From the NCBI GenBank assembly GCA_905221605.1, contig CAJNDS010002757.1:432001-496000 (forward strand): DNA of 64,000 bases, given 5' to 3'. Below, piece by piece: positions 44,636-54,699 of this stretch. The notes under the pieces are model-generated. The model did no database searches and was not told the DNA's origin. It saw only the letters and a list, made by a program, of their open reading frames with translations. Both the position numbers and the translations under genes were made by a program. The stretch's first letter is position 1; every line of letters begins with the position of its first letter. Origin of the DNA: Symbiodinium natans. Taxonomy: Eukaryota > Sar > Dinophyceae > Suessiales > Symbiodiniaceae.

Positions 44636-44813
44636 CTTCTTAAGGCTTTTTGGGGGGGGGCAACTCAGGTCAACCTCAAGCATACTTGCTCTAAGCTGAC
44701 GGCAGCTCAGGTTATGCTGCACGTTACACGACCTGCAGCTGTCGCTTTTATCAACCGACTGCTTCTGTTTCTTTTGAGTTGGCACGGAGAAAGCAAGCTC
44801 AGCCAAGAGAAGC

Positions 44814-46604
44814 TCACATAGGCAGCTGGCACTCGTCGTCAAGAAACCTCGCCACTGCATCAATGGGCATCCGCGAGACCTCGAGCGGGTCGTCCCGACG
44901 ACGCACAGTGACCGTGTCGTCCTCCAGGGTGTCGAAGTCCACGGTGCAACAGAAGGGAGTCCCCACCTCGTCCATGCGCCGATAACGTTTCCCAATGGTA
45001 CCCGCCTGATCGTAGAGCACGTTCCAGCCACGCTGTCGGAGCTGCTTTGCCAGAGCTTGGGCCTTTTCCACAAGTGCCGGGGGCTTCTTCATCAGGGGGA
45101 AAACTGCACAGGTGATGGGCGCTACACACGGGTGGAACCTGAGAAGCGACCGCTTCTCATCGCCCACAACATCCTCGTCATATGCGCTGCAGAGAAGCGC
45201 CAGGAAGAGGCGATCGATTCCCAGGGACGGCTCGATGACGTGCGGCACGAACTTCCGCTTCTGGCCTGGCACCTGGTACTCCATGCTTTGGCCGCTGGCC
45301 TGCGCATGCTGCTGCAAGTCGTACTCACCCCTCGCGGCTACGCCCAAGAGCTCCTGGGTGCCGAAAGGATATCGAAAGATAATGTCCGTGCAGGCCCTCG
45401 CATAGTGCGCCAACTTGTCTCCCTCGTGCACCTCCCGGTCCATCAAGCATTCCTTCAGTCCCACTGCCTTGAGGAAGTTCCACATCTCCTCGATCCACTC
45501 CTCCTGGACCGCACGGAAATCCGCGTCAGGATCAATGAAGTACTCGATCTCCATCTGCTCGAACTCCCGCGAACGGAAAAGAAACTGCCTCGGGGTAATC
45601 TCATTGCGAAAGGCCTTGCCAATCTGCGCGATTCCGAAAGGCACTTTCTGCCGCATCACGTAGGACACCTGCTTGTAGTTCACAAAGATGCCCTGCGCAG
45701 TCTCTGGCCGCAAGTAGCTCTTGGACCCGGCATCCGAGTAGGGCCCCACGGTTGTCTCGAACATCAAGTTGAAGGCCCGTGCCCCAGTCAAGCTCCCAGG
45801 TTTCTTGGTCGCCGGCGAGGGGATCAAGGCGACCTCCTCCTCGCTGGCCTCCGTCATGTCCTTGATGATCAGGGGCTTCATCTTCTTCCCCTCTGCGAGC
45901 TTCTTTGCTGCCTTGTTCAATGCAGCTTCTACATTGCCATCCTCGACCATGGAGACGTAGCCCACGTCGCCCTCATCCTCGAGCTCCACCTTCGCCCACA
46001 TCAGCTGGTCAGCCCGAAACCGTTGCTTGCTTTCCTTGCAGTCAACCATGGGGTCCGAGAAGTTGTCCACATGGCCGGAGGCTTGGTGAACAGAAGGTGT
46101 TGTGACGATGGCGCTGTCCAAGCCGATGACGTCGTCACGGCCATGAACCATCCTGCGCCACCACATCTTCTTGAGGTTGTTCTTCAACTCAGCGCCCAAG
46201 GGGCCGTAGTCGAAGAAGCCGCTGTAGCCCCCATAGATCTCCCCGGACGGGAAGACGAAGCCACGACGCTTGCACAGGGATACGAAACCCTCGAGGTCCA
46301 TCAAGTATTCGAAGTCGCCTGCGCCACTAGCGCACGCCACGTGCCTCGCACCGCCGCTTCTCGGCCAAAGGCATCGAACCTGTTTGGCCTTCCTCGTCAT
46401 CCGGGCCGCGAGCTTTCCAGCAGCGAGGCCCCCCGCGAGGTGCACAAAGGACAGGCCCAGGGGCATCAGGGACGTTCCGGAGGCGAAGCGGGAGGCGAAG
46501 CCCCGGGTGTGGGCCCAGGCTCCGCCTCCGACTCCATGGCCTGCCAGCCTTGTTGGCCTTGGTGGCTCCTTGCCGGGAGCCGTCCACACGATGCGTGGGT
46601 CCAT
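44814..46604 (-). CDS. Glycyl-tRNA synthetase, bacterial alpha2 type, intronless
   Basis: Single open frame of 596 codons from the ATG at 46604; an in-frame TGA lies four codons upstream. A class II synthetase charging tRNA-Gly with glycine. Landmarks: YSGFFDYGPLG at about residue 127, DSAIVTTPSVHQASGHVDNF (164-183), RPETAQGIF (299-307), motif 2 FRNEITPRQFLFRSREFEQ (332-350), motif 3 EPSLGIDRLFLALL (458-471), then an anticodon-binding domain (about 494-590). The catalytic part reads like bacterial alpha2 GlyRS rather than the eukaryotic cytosolic form. The first ~97 residues are an extension, with a hydrophobic stretch after Met47 (LGLSFVHLAGGLAAG) followed by basic residues, so organelle import is likely. 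Met47 is an alternative start. Having no introns is unlike the neighbouring genes. Confidence 0.93.
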   Translation of the reverse strand: MDPRIVWTAPGKEPPRPTRLAGHGVGGGAWAHTRGFASRFASGTSLMPLGLSFVHLAGGLAAGKLAARMTRKAKQVRCLWPRSGGARHVACASGAGDFEYLMDLEGFVSLCKRRGFVFPSGEIYGGYSGFFDYGPLGAELKNNLKKMWWRRMVHGRDDVIGLDSAIVTTPSVHQASGHVDNFSDPMVDCKESKQRFRADQLMWAKVELEDEGDVGYVSMVEDGNVEAALNKAAKKLAEGKKMKPLIIKDMTEASEEEVALIPSPATKKPGSLTGARAFNLMFETTVGPYSDAGSKSYLRPETAQGIFVNYKQVSYVMRQKVPFGIAQIGKAFRNEITPRQFLFRSREFEQMEIEYFIDPDADFRAVQEEWIEEMWNFLKAVGLKECLMDREVHEGDKLAHYARACTDIIFRYPFGTQELLGVAARGEYDLQQHAQASGQSMEYQVPGQKRKFVPHVIEPSLGIDRLFLALLCSAYDEDVVGDEKRSLLRFHPCVAPITCAVFPLMKKPPALVEKAQALAKQLRQRGWNVLYDQAGTIGKRYRRMDEVGTPFCCTVDFDTLEDDTVTVRRRDDPLEVSRMPIDAVARFLDDECQLPM

Positions 46605-46780
46605 GTCCGCCAGGCGTCAGGTGTCTACCGCTGGGCTTCCTAGATGAAGATACGGCACAGCAAGCCCAAGAGTACAAAGATGTGCAGAAGATGCACAAAA
46701 GATCTACAAGATGTGCACACTGCTTGTAACGTCTTGTAACGTGGCTTCGGTGGACGTCAGGGTTTGAGGCGCTAAAGCGG

Positions 46781-46806
46781 CTTGAGCAAAACATGCAAAG
46801 CCATGC
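46781..46806 (-). other. Possible decayed spliced-leader relic upstream of GlyRS
   Basis: On the minus strand: GCATGTTTTGCTCAAG preceded by GGCTTT. Compared with the leader's GCCATTTTGGCTCAAG it has one G missing and one inserted. It ends 177 bp upstream of the GlyRS ATG. A similar string lies the same distance upstream of the NUBP1-like gene. Confidence 0.35.
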
Positions 46807-46854
46807 GAAGCCTTGCCAAAAGCCTTTGCCAGTGCTCTGGGGTCCTCCGATTTT

Positions 46855-47010
46855 CTATGCATATAGACACATAAAAATGTGTACATATAAATAGACATCT
46901 TTTTGTATATACTGTATATATATATATACATACATATACATCACAAACTATATATATATGTATATGTATATATGGGTATGTGTATATGTATATACATACA
47001 CATATGTTGA
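46855..47010. repeat. TATA/CATA microsatellite
   Basis: Dense tata, cata and tgta repeats upstream of the GlyRS gene. Confidence 0.9.
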
Positions 47011-47160
47011 ACGGCCCTCATTCCTTCCAGCAAACATTGAGCTGGCTCCGCCTGCTCCAAGGAGTCATTCAAGCGCTTCGTGGCTTCAATCTCCGAAATC
47101 TTCACGAAGCCCTGACCTCTCAGCAAGGATTTATAGACTTTCCCGCAAGTTGGTTGACAT
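46995..47160 (-). CDS. Candidate coding segment
   Basis: The minus strand reads GKVYKSLLRGQGFVKISEIE, ATKRLNDSLEQAEPAQCLLE and GMRAVQHM. Natural composition, mixed codon use. No family recognised. Confidence 0.35.
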
Positions 47161-47199
47161 CCTTTCACCACACTCGTTGCAACTCTAGGCCCCCTAGAC

Positions 47200-49260
47200 G
47201 GAACTCAGACGTGCCAACCAACAAGTAGAACATAAATGGTAGACATCTTGTGCTTCAAGATGTTTCCTTTGGTCCTCCTGCATATTCCTGCAACATGACA
47301 ATCTGAATGGCGCAAAATCAGCTGTGAATAGTGTGAGTATCGAGAGCAATGTCTAAGATGATAGGTACAGTATCTGGGCAGAAGCAACAGAAGCATTGTT
47401 TGGAACTCAAGAGTTTCCTGATCCAGTCTCGACAGTCTCAACTTCTCCATGCCGGAACCAAGAACCAGAAACCTGGACGAAAGGAAGCCTGGATTGCCAG
47501 AAGTTTCAAGTGAATGTCGCTTCTCGGGAAAGTCTGTGGGAATGTTGATACTTCTCCAACCTTGTCCTTCCTTGCTAAACCCAAACAACCCGAAATCCGA
47601 ATATTCGGCCCTGTGGCGATTGTTCAGCCATAAACCCCCTAAACCCTAGACCCGAAACCCTACATGAGCTCCGCGCTCAGCGCCCGAGAACGCTCTCCGG
47701 AGGCGCTTGGCGGTCGCGGATCCACGGGTTGGGCCATGGACGTGGGCCTCAGGCTTTCAGAAGGCGCTACATGGGGGGGTTTCACGAAAAAAGGGCTACC
47801 CTTTTGCAGGTTCCTTTAAAAGGGTATCTTGGAATATTTAAGGGGTACCCCTACTTTCGGACATCCCCATAGTATAGGCCTTTCAAAGGCAGTGTGAGCG
47901 GCATAGGGCCTTGGTAGACTTTTGAACTACTTTGAATCGGCTCCTGATAAGCTCTTGAAAGGCTCTTTGTATAGGCTTTTCATAGACCTTTTTCCAGGCT
48001 TTTGTAGCCTTTTGCTTTTGCTTTCTACGAGCTTATCGTAGGCTGTTTATGAGGTGCTTACAGTACAGGGTGTAAGGTTTAGGGTTTAAGGTTTAGGGTC
48101 TGCGGTTTAAGGTTTACGCGAGTTGACCGAGGTCAAAGCCACCGGAATGCCGAATGCCGAAATCCGAAATCCTACAAGGCCTGGTGTTAGGCATTGAAGG
48201 ATGCTGAAGCTTCATCTGGCCGTTTGCTAAGTCCCCAACAGTACTTCTGGATCGCATAGCCGATCATGGGATGACGTCCTGGCACAAGCTGCCCTACAAG
48301 ATCTACAAGATGCGCAGCTAAGGGATTTGAGGGTCAAGGTTTCTTTGACAAGCTCTGTCGGGGAGAGCCGGCTGTCTTTTGCCGGTCCATCGGCGGATGC
48401 ATAGTCTAATCCCTGACAGCTCTTATAAGCCTTAGAACCCTTAGAGCCCTTGGAATGCTATGACCCTTGAAATCCCAGTAACCCTTATAGCTTTTAAGCC
48501 GTATAACTTATAACCCTTATACCTTATGACCAGTTTTGGCCACATGCCTGTTCAACACGTTGCGGCCTGTCAACTTGGCGTGTCGACGCTGGCGTGGCAT
48601 CAAAAGCCGGCCTCTACAGGCGACAACGATGCTCTCAAGGATTCGGAAAGTGAGGCCAAGAACCCAATTATTCCCTTGGTCTTCTTTCGCTCCCGCATAG
48701 CTTCCCTGAGTTTAGGGTTAAGGGTTTAGGGTTTAAGGTTTAGGAAATGTGCCCAAACCAAAAATCTGCGGCCTCAGAAAGCTTGGCTTCGAGGCGTCAG
48801 CGGGCGGGACGGGGCAACAGTGCCCCGCATCCTCCGCGCCATACCCGGAGCCCGATGCAACCTGGAGAAGCAAAGGGATTCATCAGTTTCAAGCGTTCAA
48901 GGGTGGAAGGTTTTAGGGCTTAGGGTAACTTGCGATCTTGCCTGGTTATGGTATTCCTCGACCAAAAACAGTCACGCTGCTGCTTGCATGCTCCCGCCTG
49001 CATTTTTTGCAAAGTCGCATGGCAAATTGGGGTCGCAAATTGGGGTCGGGTGGGCGCGAAGGGCTAGTAAGCAGCTTGCCAGTGCATGTGTGCCGCATGC
49101 TGCATATGGTGTCTCAGTGAGTCCGGGTCCTATCGACCAAGAAAGCCTAACTACAGCAACTTGGCTTGAAATGCTGAAGGCGAGCACTTGAGAATTGGCC
49201 AACACAAGCATTGAAGCATGCAAGTTGTGACCGCCACGCTGAATCCAGTGCACGGAACCT
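47200..49260. other. Stretch without a recognised gene
   Basis: A weak minus-strand open frame lies at 47205-47588. Degenerate CCTTTTAG/CCCTTATAG-like units occur at about 47930-48060 and 48410-48530. A few TTTAGGG-like units are near 48070-48110 and 48710-48745. No gene supported. Confidence 0.45.
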
Positions 49261-49398
49261 TTAGATACCTTTAGCTTTCCTTTTTCCAGCTTGCTGTGTC
49301 TTTTGTGTTTGTACCTGTATGGTACCTGTGGTCAAAATTTGGCGAATTGCTGCACATGTGATCACAGTGCAAGGTGGCGCTGCTTCGCATGTTTTGCA

Positions 49399-50550
49399 TC
49401 ACTTCTTGTCCGTCTCTTTCAAGATGGCGTTGATCACTTTGTCGATGCATTTGGCAACTGGCCCGTCGGGCTGCAACTGCGACAAGGGCATCCCTTGATC
49501 TCCAGCAGCAGCAACACGACCATCCAAGGGCACACTCCCCAAGAAGGGCACCTCCATCTGCTGACACATCGCCAAGGCACCGCCGGTCGAAGGTGAGAAG
49601 ATGCGCTCTTCATGCCCGCATTTCGGGCAGGCATAGCCACTCATGTTCTCTATCACCCCAAGAACCGGCAGTCCCACCTTGCGACAGAAATTAATTTCTT
49701 TCCGCACATCCATGAGGCTGACCTCTTGCGGCGTCGTCACAATGACTGCCCCATCAACTTTAGCATCTTGGAGGTAGGTCACAATGGAAAGGTGTTCATC
49801 CGACGTGCCAGGAGGAGTGTCAATGATGAGGGCATCCAGGTCACCCCAGTTTACGTCAGTCAGGAACTGCTTGATCAGACCATTCTTACGAGGCCCACGC
49901 CAAATAATGGCATCATCCTGATTTGGCAGCATGAAGCCGATCGACATCACCGCCAGGTGGTCATCAACGTAGACTGGTGACCAGCCTTCGCTGCTCTGGT
50001 GGACATCCTGGCCAAGGAGGCCAAGCATCCTCGGCACTGATGGGCCACAGATGTCCACATCTAGCAGTCCAACATCCATTCCGCGCCCAGAGAATCCGAA
50101 TGAAAGCTGCGCAGAAACTGTGCTTTTTCCAACGCCGCCTTTTCCGGACAACACCAAAATCTTGCGTTTCACTGCACTGAGACGCTCTTGAACGTCGGCT
50201 ACGGCAGGGTCCTTCTTCTTCGCTTCGCCAGATGCACACAAGGCTTGATTGGGGCAGCCGGCGCACGAAGAACTTTTACCTGCCTGCTCACTGCTGACAC
50301 CAGGGCAACTTTCTGGTGCATCTGCCGGGCGGTCTTCAGGAGCTGCAGGTGTAGCCGGTGGAGGTGTCTCGGCTTCTACGTGCTTCGACACTTCCTTTGG
50401 CTCCGTCTCCGAAATGCCGTTGACATTGTTCGGCCGTGCTGCTCTCGGGGACGTCTGCTTCTGCAGTGCCCAGTACAAGGTGCCACAGGCAGCAACCCCT
50501 GCAGCAGCCCCCAGGGAAAAGCTCACCAAATTGGAATTTGTCGCCGACAT
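49399..50550 (-). CDS. NUBP1: NUBP1/Nbp35-type Fe-S cluster assembly ATPase, intronless
   Basis: From the ATG at 50550 the frame runs 383 codons. Mrp/NBP35 ParA-like P-loop family, which builds 4Fe-4S clusters in the cytosolic assembly pathway and passes them to target proteins. The N-terminal ferredoxin-like cluster site is intact (C82, C96, C99, C105, spacing 13-2-5, with [10 protein letters not shown]). P-loop [10 protein letters not shown] at 135-144, [14 protein letters not shown] near 243-256, and the bridging CPKC at 308-311. The N terminus carries a hydrophobic stretch at about residues 9-30 ([20 protein letters not shown]), which the family usually lacks, so membrane anchoring or organelle routing is possible. 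The frame is open 12 codons further upstream but without an ATG. No introns. Confidence 0.92.
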   Translation of the reverse strand: MSATNSNLVSFSLGAAAGVAACGTLYWALQKQTSPRAARPNNVNGISETEPKEVSKHVEAETPPPATPAAPEDRPADAPESCPGVSSEQAGKSSSCAGCPNQALCASGEAKKKDPAVADVQERLSAVKRKILVLSGKGGVGKSTVSAQLSFGFSGRGMDVGLLDVDICGPSVPRMLGLLGQDVHQSSEGWSPVYVDDHLAVMSIGFMLPNQDDAIIWRGPRKNGLIKQFLTDVNWGDLDALIIDTPPGTSDEHLSIVTYLQDAKVDGAVIVTTPQEVSLMDVRKEINFCRKVGLPVLGVIENMSGYACPKCGHEERIFSPSTGGALAMCQQMEVPFLGSVPLDGRVAAAGDQGMPLSQLQPDGPVAKCIDKVINAILKETDKK

Positions 50551-50727
50551 GGTCGAGAAAATTGGCAAGATTGGGATGACAATCACACTTGCTCGCTTGA
50601 AGAGATTAGATTCTCCTTAATGCATCACTACATTGCACGAGACTCGCAAAAGTGCTGAGCATGCAGTTTCTGCCAAAAGCCTGAAAGCTGTGTCGGTGCT
50701 CATGTCGGTAACGTATTGAAACGACAC

Positions 50728-50753
50728 TACTGAGCCAAAACATGCCAAAACCA
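50728..50753 (-). other. Possible decayed spliced-leader relic upstream of NUBP1-like gene
   Basis: On the minus strand: GGCATGTTTTGGCTCAGTAG. The ten bases TTTTGGCTCA are identical to the leader, and flanks diverge. It ends about 180 bp upstream of the ATG, matching the distance of the similar string upstream of GlyRS. Confidence 0.4.
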
Positions 50754-50983
50754 CATTCAGAAATGCCTTGTGACACTCCGAGGAGATGACCCAACAATCT
50801 CATAACGGCTACTCACAAATCTCACACAAAGAGCGTTTCAGACAGATTTCTCGTGTTTTGGCTGCCGTGAGGACTCGATTCAGGTGACCTTCGCATGATT
50901 CTGTGCGAGTTGTTTTTGCCGCGCACCTTTTTGCAACCGTCTCCAAACGCGCGGCCCCCGCGCAATGACGGCCTACGGACTGT

Positions 50984-51232
50984 TTACGCAGCACGGCCAT
51001 GCGACTGCGCTCCGGTGCTTCGTGCCAATGTGAGCCAAAAGCTCGTGCAAAGCGGGCTCCGCACCTCGCCCAATGCACTCGTTGGTGAGAGGGAGGTGCA
51101 CTGAGGTGCAGCATAGAAGCGGCCCGCGCTGGGCCGCGACGATGCCGCTCCAATGCAGGACCCAAGCGGCTGGGCAGCGGGCCGAAGGATGGCAGGCGCC
51201 CTCGCAGCGCGCGCTCTCGCAAGCAAGCGCAA
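50984..51232 (-). pseudogene. Retroelement C-terminal fragment
   Basis: The minus strand reads RLLARARAARAPAILRPAAQ, a stretch typical of the C-terminal part of dinoflagellate R2-like non-LTR element proteins (from my knowledge of such sequences). The frame degrades after it. Continues the remains at 51.6-52.7 kb on the same strand. Confidence 0.5.
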
Positions 51233-51335
51233 AAAGATGGCGGCCTCAGGAACCCGGCGGCCTCCAACTTCGACGCCAAAAAACTACCAGAGGAAGCTGT
51301 TGCTCCTTGACTTCCAAGATTCCATACGCCCTGCA

Positions 51336-51560
51336 AGCCTTCCCTACTTCTGAGGGCGGCGCGACGACAGGGCAAGCCCTTCCATACTTCTGAGGGTGGC
51401 ACGAGGACAAAGCGGCACCAGGGGAGTGCAACACGCAACACAAGCAGACATGCTCATAGGCACCCCTCGACACCAGCCAGCGCTGCGTGGCCCCTGCGCA
51501 ACTCTTCGAGAAAATGCCTACCCTCCTTCTGAGGGTGGCGCGAACACAAAGCAACACCAT
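51336..51560. repeat. Dispersed copies of a 35-45 bp unit
   Basis: Three copies with the core acttctgagggtggcgcgac start near 51340, 51380 and 51512, within about 220 bp. Confidence 0.7.
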
Positions 51561-51639
51561 GGGAGCTCACTCGGTGCAGACGTTCAAAAAGGCCTCCTCA
51601 CCATTGTGTGACGATCTAGCGCTGCCCTGGCTCATGCGG

Positions 51640-52060
51640 CAAGTCAAGCGCCGCTTCAACCAAACACGCCCCTATCGGGCTGCAGGCGCTGATGCGCCGG
51701 CGACGTCGGGCGACAGCCGCTGCACCCGCGCGCGCCAGCACAACCGCGATTCTGCCAAACATCTCCTCCCGAACTTCAGCAGTCTCCCGCGCCTCCAGAT
51801 TCGCCACTGCAGCCGCGATGGAGTGCAACACCCCTATGGCTTCCTTGGTGGTGCCGCCCTGGTGCTCGAAGACAATAGGCACAAAATCTAGCCCGGCGTC
51901 CCGACACTTCTGTGCCGTATCCTGGAGACGTCTCTTGCGGTCGCTATATTCGACCGCGGCTTGCCCGGGAGCTGTAATAGTCCGCTGCGCATGGTTGGCC
52001 CCAACAGTGTTGATGACAGCGACGTCCAGTGCTACGCGGAGCAGGCGGTGCGGGCGAGCC
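51640..52060 (-). pseudogene. Retroelement C-terminal domain, second type
   Basis: The minus strand reads ALDVAVINTVGANHAQRTIT, AAVEYSDRKRRLQDTAQKC and AGLDFVPIVFEHQGGTTKEA. The D...E..K arrangement and the following FVPIVFE strand resemble the PD-(D/E)XK-like endonuclease domain at the C terminus of some protist non-LTR elements. It joins, with a frame change, a different C-terminal type immediately upstream (52110-52300). A chimeric or nested insertion is likely. Domain name is inference. Confidence 0.5.
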
Positions 52061-52109
52061 CCGTCAGGGAGGTTACAGGCGAGGCCTGAGTGCCGTGCTG
52101 AGCTCCGGG

Positions 52110-52663
52110 TAGGTTTGTCAGCGTTTGCGCCTGGCGGCCCTCGCACGCGCCACACCAGCGCGGGCATGCTCCCCGTCACGCCCGACTGGGCTGACAAGCG
52201 TGGCATCAACCGCGAGCTGCTGTCCATGCCAGAGCGGCACCCCATTACAGACAACTTCGATGCGGCGTGCGTCGTGCACAGGAACATCAAGGCCTGACTC
52301 TGACTCTGACTCTGACTCTGACTCTGACTCTGACTCTGACTCTGACTCTGACTCTGTCTCTGACTCTGACTCTGACTCGGACTCTGACTCTGGGTCTGGC
52401 TCTGACTCTGACTCTGACTCTGTCGGTGGGAAGCACATTGAAGGCAACCCGCGCTCCAGTTTCGCGGCAAACTCTCCCAAGAGTGCGCTCACGAGGGATG
52501 GCGAGTGCAGCCAGGGCCCCAGATGTAGCGCAAGCAGCACGGTGGTGTCCCAGGGCATCGAGGCGCCCGCGGCAGCTGCAACTGCGGGAAGCGAGAATGC
52601 GGCGCAAGAGCACTCGGAAGAGGTCGCTGGAAATTGTGACTTCCGCAAGTGTCGGCAGGACAC
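52110..52663 (-). pseudogene. Retroelement C-terminal domain with SE-repeat insertion
   Basis: The minus strand reads AALLGEFAAKLERGLP-type helices, then about 20 SerGlu pairs from a hexanucleotide repeat, then IEVVCNGVPLWHGQQLAVDA and TLVSPVGRDG. The VDATLVSP core recurs at 54.3 kb and 56.4 kb, so it is the hallmark of this element family here. The microsatellite lies inside a normally conserved region. Confidence 0.55.
52294..52422. repeat. GACTCT hexanucleotide microsatellite
   Basis: About 21 units with few variants. Open in all useful frames: Asp-Ser on plus, Ser-Glu on minus, plus Thr-Leu. The coding frames seen across it are therefore not evidence of a gene by themselves. Confidence 0.97.
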
Positions 52664-53028
52664 ACATGCAGCGGCTGGGATGTAGGCCTGCCTGCGACAG
52701 CAGCAGAGCTTGGGACGCAGGTGAAAGTCAGCAAAACGCGTCTGGAACGCGCGCCCGCGCTGCCAGCCTCGCGATGGTCACCAGCTTCGTCTCTACGAAG
52801 GGAGCGCATCCCACTGTGGCACGGCACAACCTTGACTTTGCAGGGAAGCAAGGCAGCTGCCCCGCTGCGCTAGACTGCGCCACCTGGGGCAGGCTTACTA
52901 CCTGCATCGACGTGCCAGCACGTCGCCTGCACGTCATCCCAGGATGCCAAAGCAATGGTATGGCTGGCAGATGCCGCCACCCTGCTGGCGCGAGCCCATG
53001 TCCCGGCAGAAAGATCCGGACTGCAGTA

Positions 53029-53400
53029 ACCATGGCCCGCCTGACGGCTTTGCGCAGACCCGATGGCGGTGTGCGGGGGCATTGCGACGGGCGACGCCTT
53101 TCGCCGCTTGCACGCTCGCCAAGCAATGGGCGACCGTGTTTGACGAAGCCACGCGCTCATACCAGCTTGCGCTGCAAGCGCGGGCGGGCACGGATGCATT
53201 CGCAGCTCACGTGCGGGTCGCACTCGCCCAACGCTGTGATGCAGTATGATGCAGTCGTGGTCTCGCCGGGGCCGCAGCGCCTACGACTCCATGTTGCGGG
53301 CAGCTTTCTTGTCCAATGCTACCTTGATCGCTTTCCTGGATGATCTGCACGTCGTCACTTGCCGGGGTCGCGCGCGCACGGCCCTGGACACTGCCACCCA
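53029..53400 (+). pseudogene. Reverse transcriptase fragment with internal deletion
   Basis: Plus strand, with a frame change: MARLTALRRPDGGVRG, then TLAKQWATVFDEATRSYQLA and LQARAGTDAFAAHVRVALAQ, then GRSAYDSMLRAAFLS running directly into AFLDDLHVVTCRGRARTALD. SAYDS is RT motif A and FLDD the catalytic motif C. Only about 10 residues separate them instead of the expected hundred or so, so motif B and the fingers/palm between them are deleted. R2-like non-LTR family. Cannot encode an active enzyme. Confidence 0.72.
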
Positions 53401-53939
53401 CTCCGTCGCTGAGCATGCGGCATCGGGTCCAAGTTGGCAACACACGGGCCATGCCGCGGTACGCTGCTTGCGGCTCTGGAGCAGGGCGTGGAGGGCACAA
53501 CCCGCTGCCAGCGGCAATGCGAGACCTGTTGCAAGCGGAAGGCTGGGAAGCGCACGCCCCAGCTGGCAAGCAGCCTACAACGGCGCCCGGCTGCAACAGC
53601 CCCGTGATGCATGGCTGGCAATTTTTGCAGTTCCACGCGACGTGGACACGAGAGAGGGAGAGAGAGACATGTCCTTGAACGATCGTGTGTCACGATCAGA
53701 ACTGAAAGTGAGACAATATGTACATGATCAAACACAAGCCTCAACCATACCATACCATACCAAACCAACAATTCCGACATGAGTTAAGCAAACATGACAA
53801 TGTCAAGACACTACTAACATTCAGACGCATATATACTGTGTGAAAGCGCCACTCAGGAAGTGCACTCACATCTCACGAAACCTGTACTATCGCGATCGCG
53901 TGCTGCTGCCGGCCTGCATCCCAAGCCCTGCTACGCTCG

Positions 53940-54620
53940 CAAGGCGGGCCGCACGCGGATGCCGGGCTCTCGGCGGTGCCAGGCGAAGCTGCAGTTTCTC
54001 TCGCCCTCAGGCCATGCAGCTCGCGTTGCGGCGTCGCTTGCGTTTGCCCCTGCCGCTTAGCCCCAACCGCTGCGGCCCACGCACTGGTTGCGGCCAACAG
54101 GTCGACCAGTATGGGGACTACGCCCTGGCCTGCTCCCACACGGGGTTGTTGGCATGACGCGCGAAGACCGTCGACCGAGCCTGGGTACGCGTAGCCCGCG
54201 AATCGGTTGCATCCGACGGGCACGTCAGACCCAACAGCGGCTGGTGCACACTACTGCACCGGGAGTGCCGATGACCGAGGACGGCTCGACCAAGTCGTCT
54301 ACGGCACCACGCCGCGGGGGGGCGCATGGTGCTGCGATGCCACTCTCGTCTCCCCATTCTCGCGGACAGGGCATTCACAGCCGGGCGCAGCTGATACGGA
54401 CGGCGGGGCCGTGCTCCGGGTGGCCGAACGCCGCTTGGCCTCGCGCAGCACCGCGGCCACTGATCCAGTTGCGAGCTGGACCGGGCGTTCCGGTCAGGGC
54501 GCGCCACGTGGCCTCCGTGCCAGGCGCGAGCAGCGCTCGGCGAGCCTAGGACAGCTTGCCCTGGCGGACTTTTGCGCATGCCTGGTGTCGCTTACGCTCG
54601 AACCTCGTCAGGCGGCAAGG
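53940..54620 (+). pseudogene. Retroelement C-terminal region
   Basis: Plus strand: MQLALRRRLRLPLPLSPNRC, GCGQQVDQYGDYALACSHTG, then with frame changes a QQRLVHTTAPGVP segment, and DQVVYGTTPRGGAWCCDATL then VSPFSRTGHSQPGAADTDGG. The Cys pairs and His near GCG...ALACSH resemble a zinc knuckle. CCDATLVSP is the same hallmark as on the other copies. It continues the same plus-strand element as 53029-53400, with damage between. Confidence 0.65.
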
Positions 54621-54699
54621 CAAGACTGCAGCGGAACTTGCACCTGGCACAGAGGCCACGTGCCTACTTTTTGTTGGCGCTACAGAAGCATCGTTTTTC

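Noticed and set aside
45057-46643. Plus-strand open frame of about 528 codons
   Set aside because: It is the antisense shadow of the glycyl-tRNA synthetase gene. The minus strand has all synthetase motifs.
51028-51045. Another spliced-leader relic (tgagccaaaa)
   Set aside because: The ten-base match lies within a retroelement coding fragment and the flanks do not resemble the leader. Chance is sufficient.
52125-52685. Asp-Ser repeat protein on the plus strand
   Set aside because: The repeat is a GACTCT microsatellite open on both strands. The flanking homology to retroelement proteins is on the minus strand.
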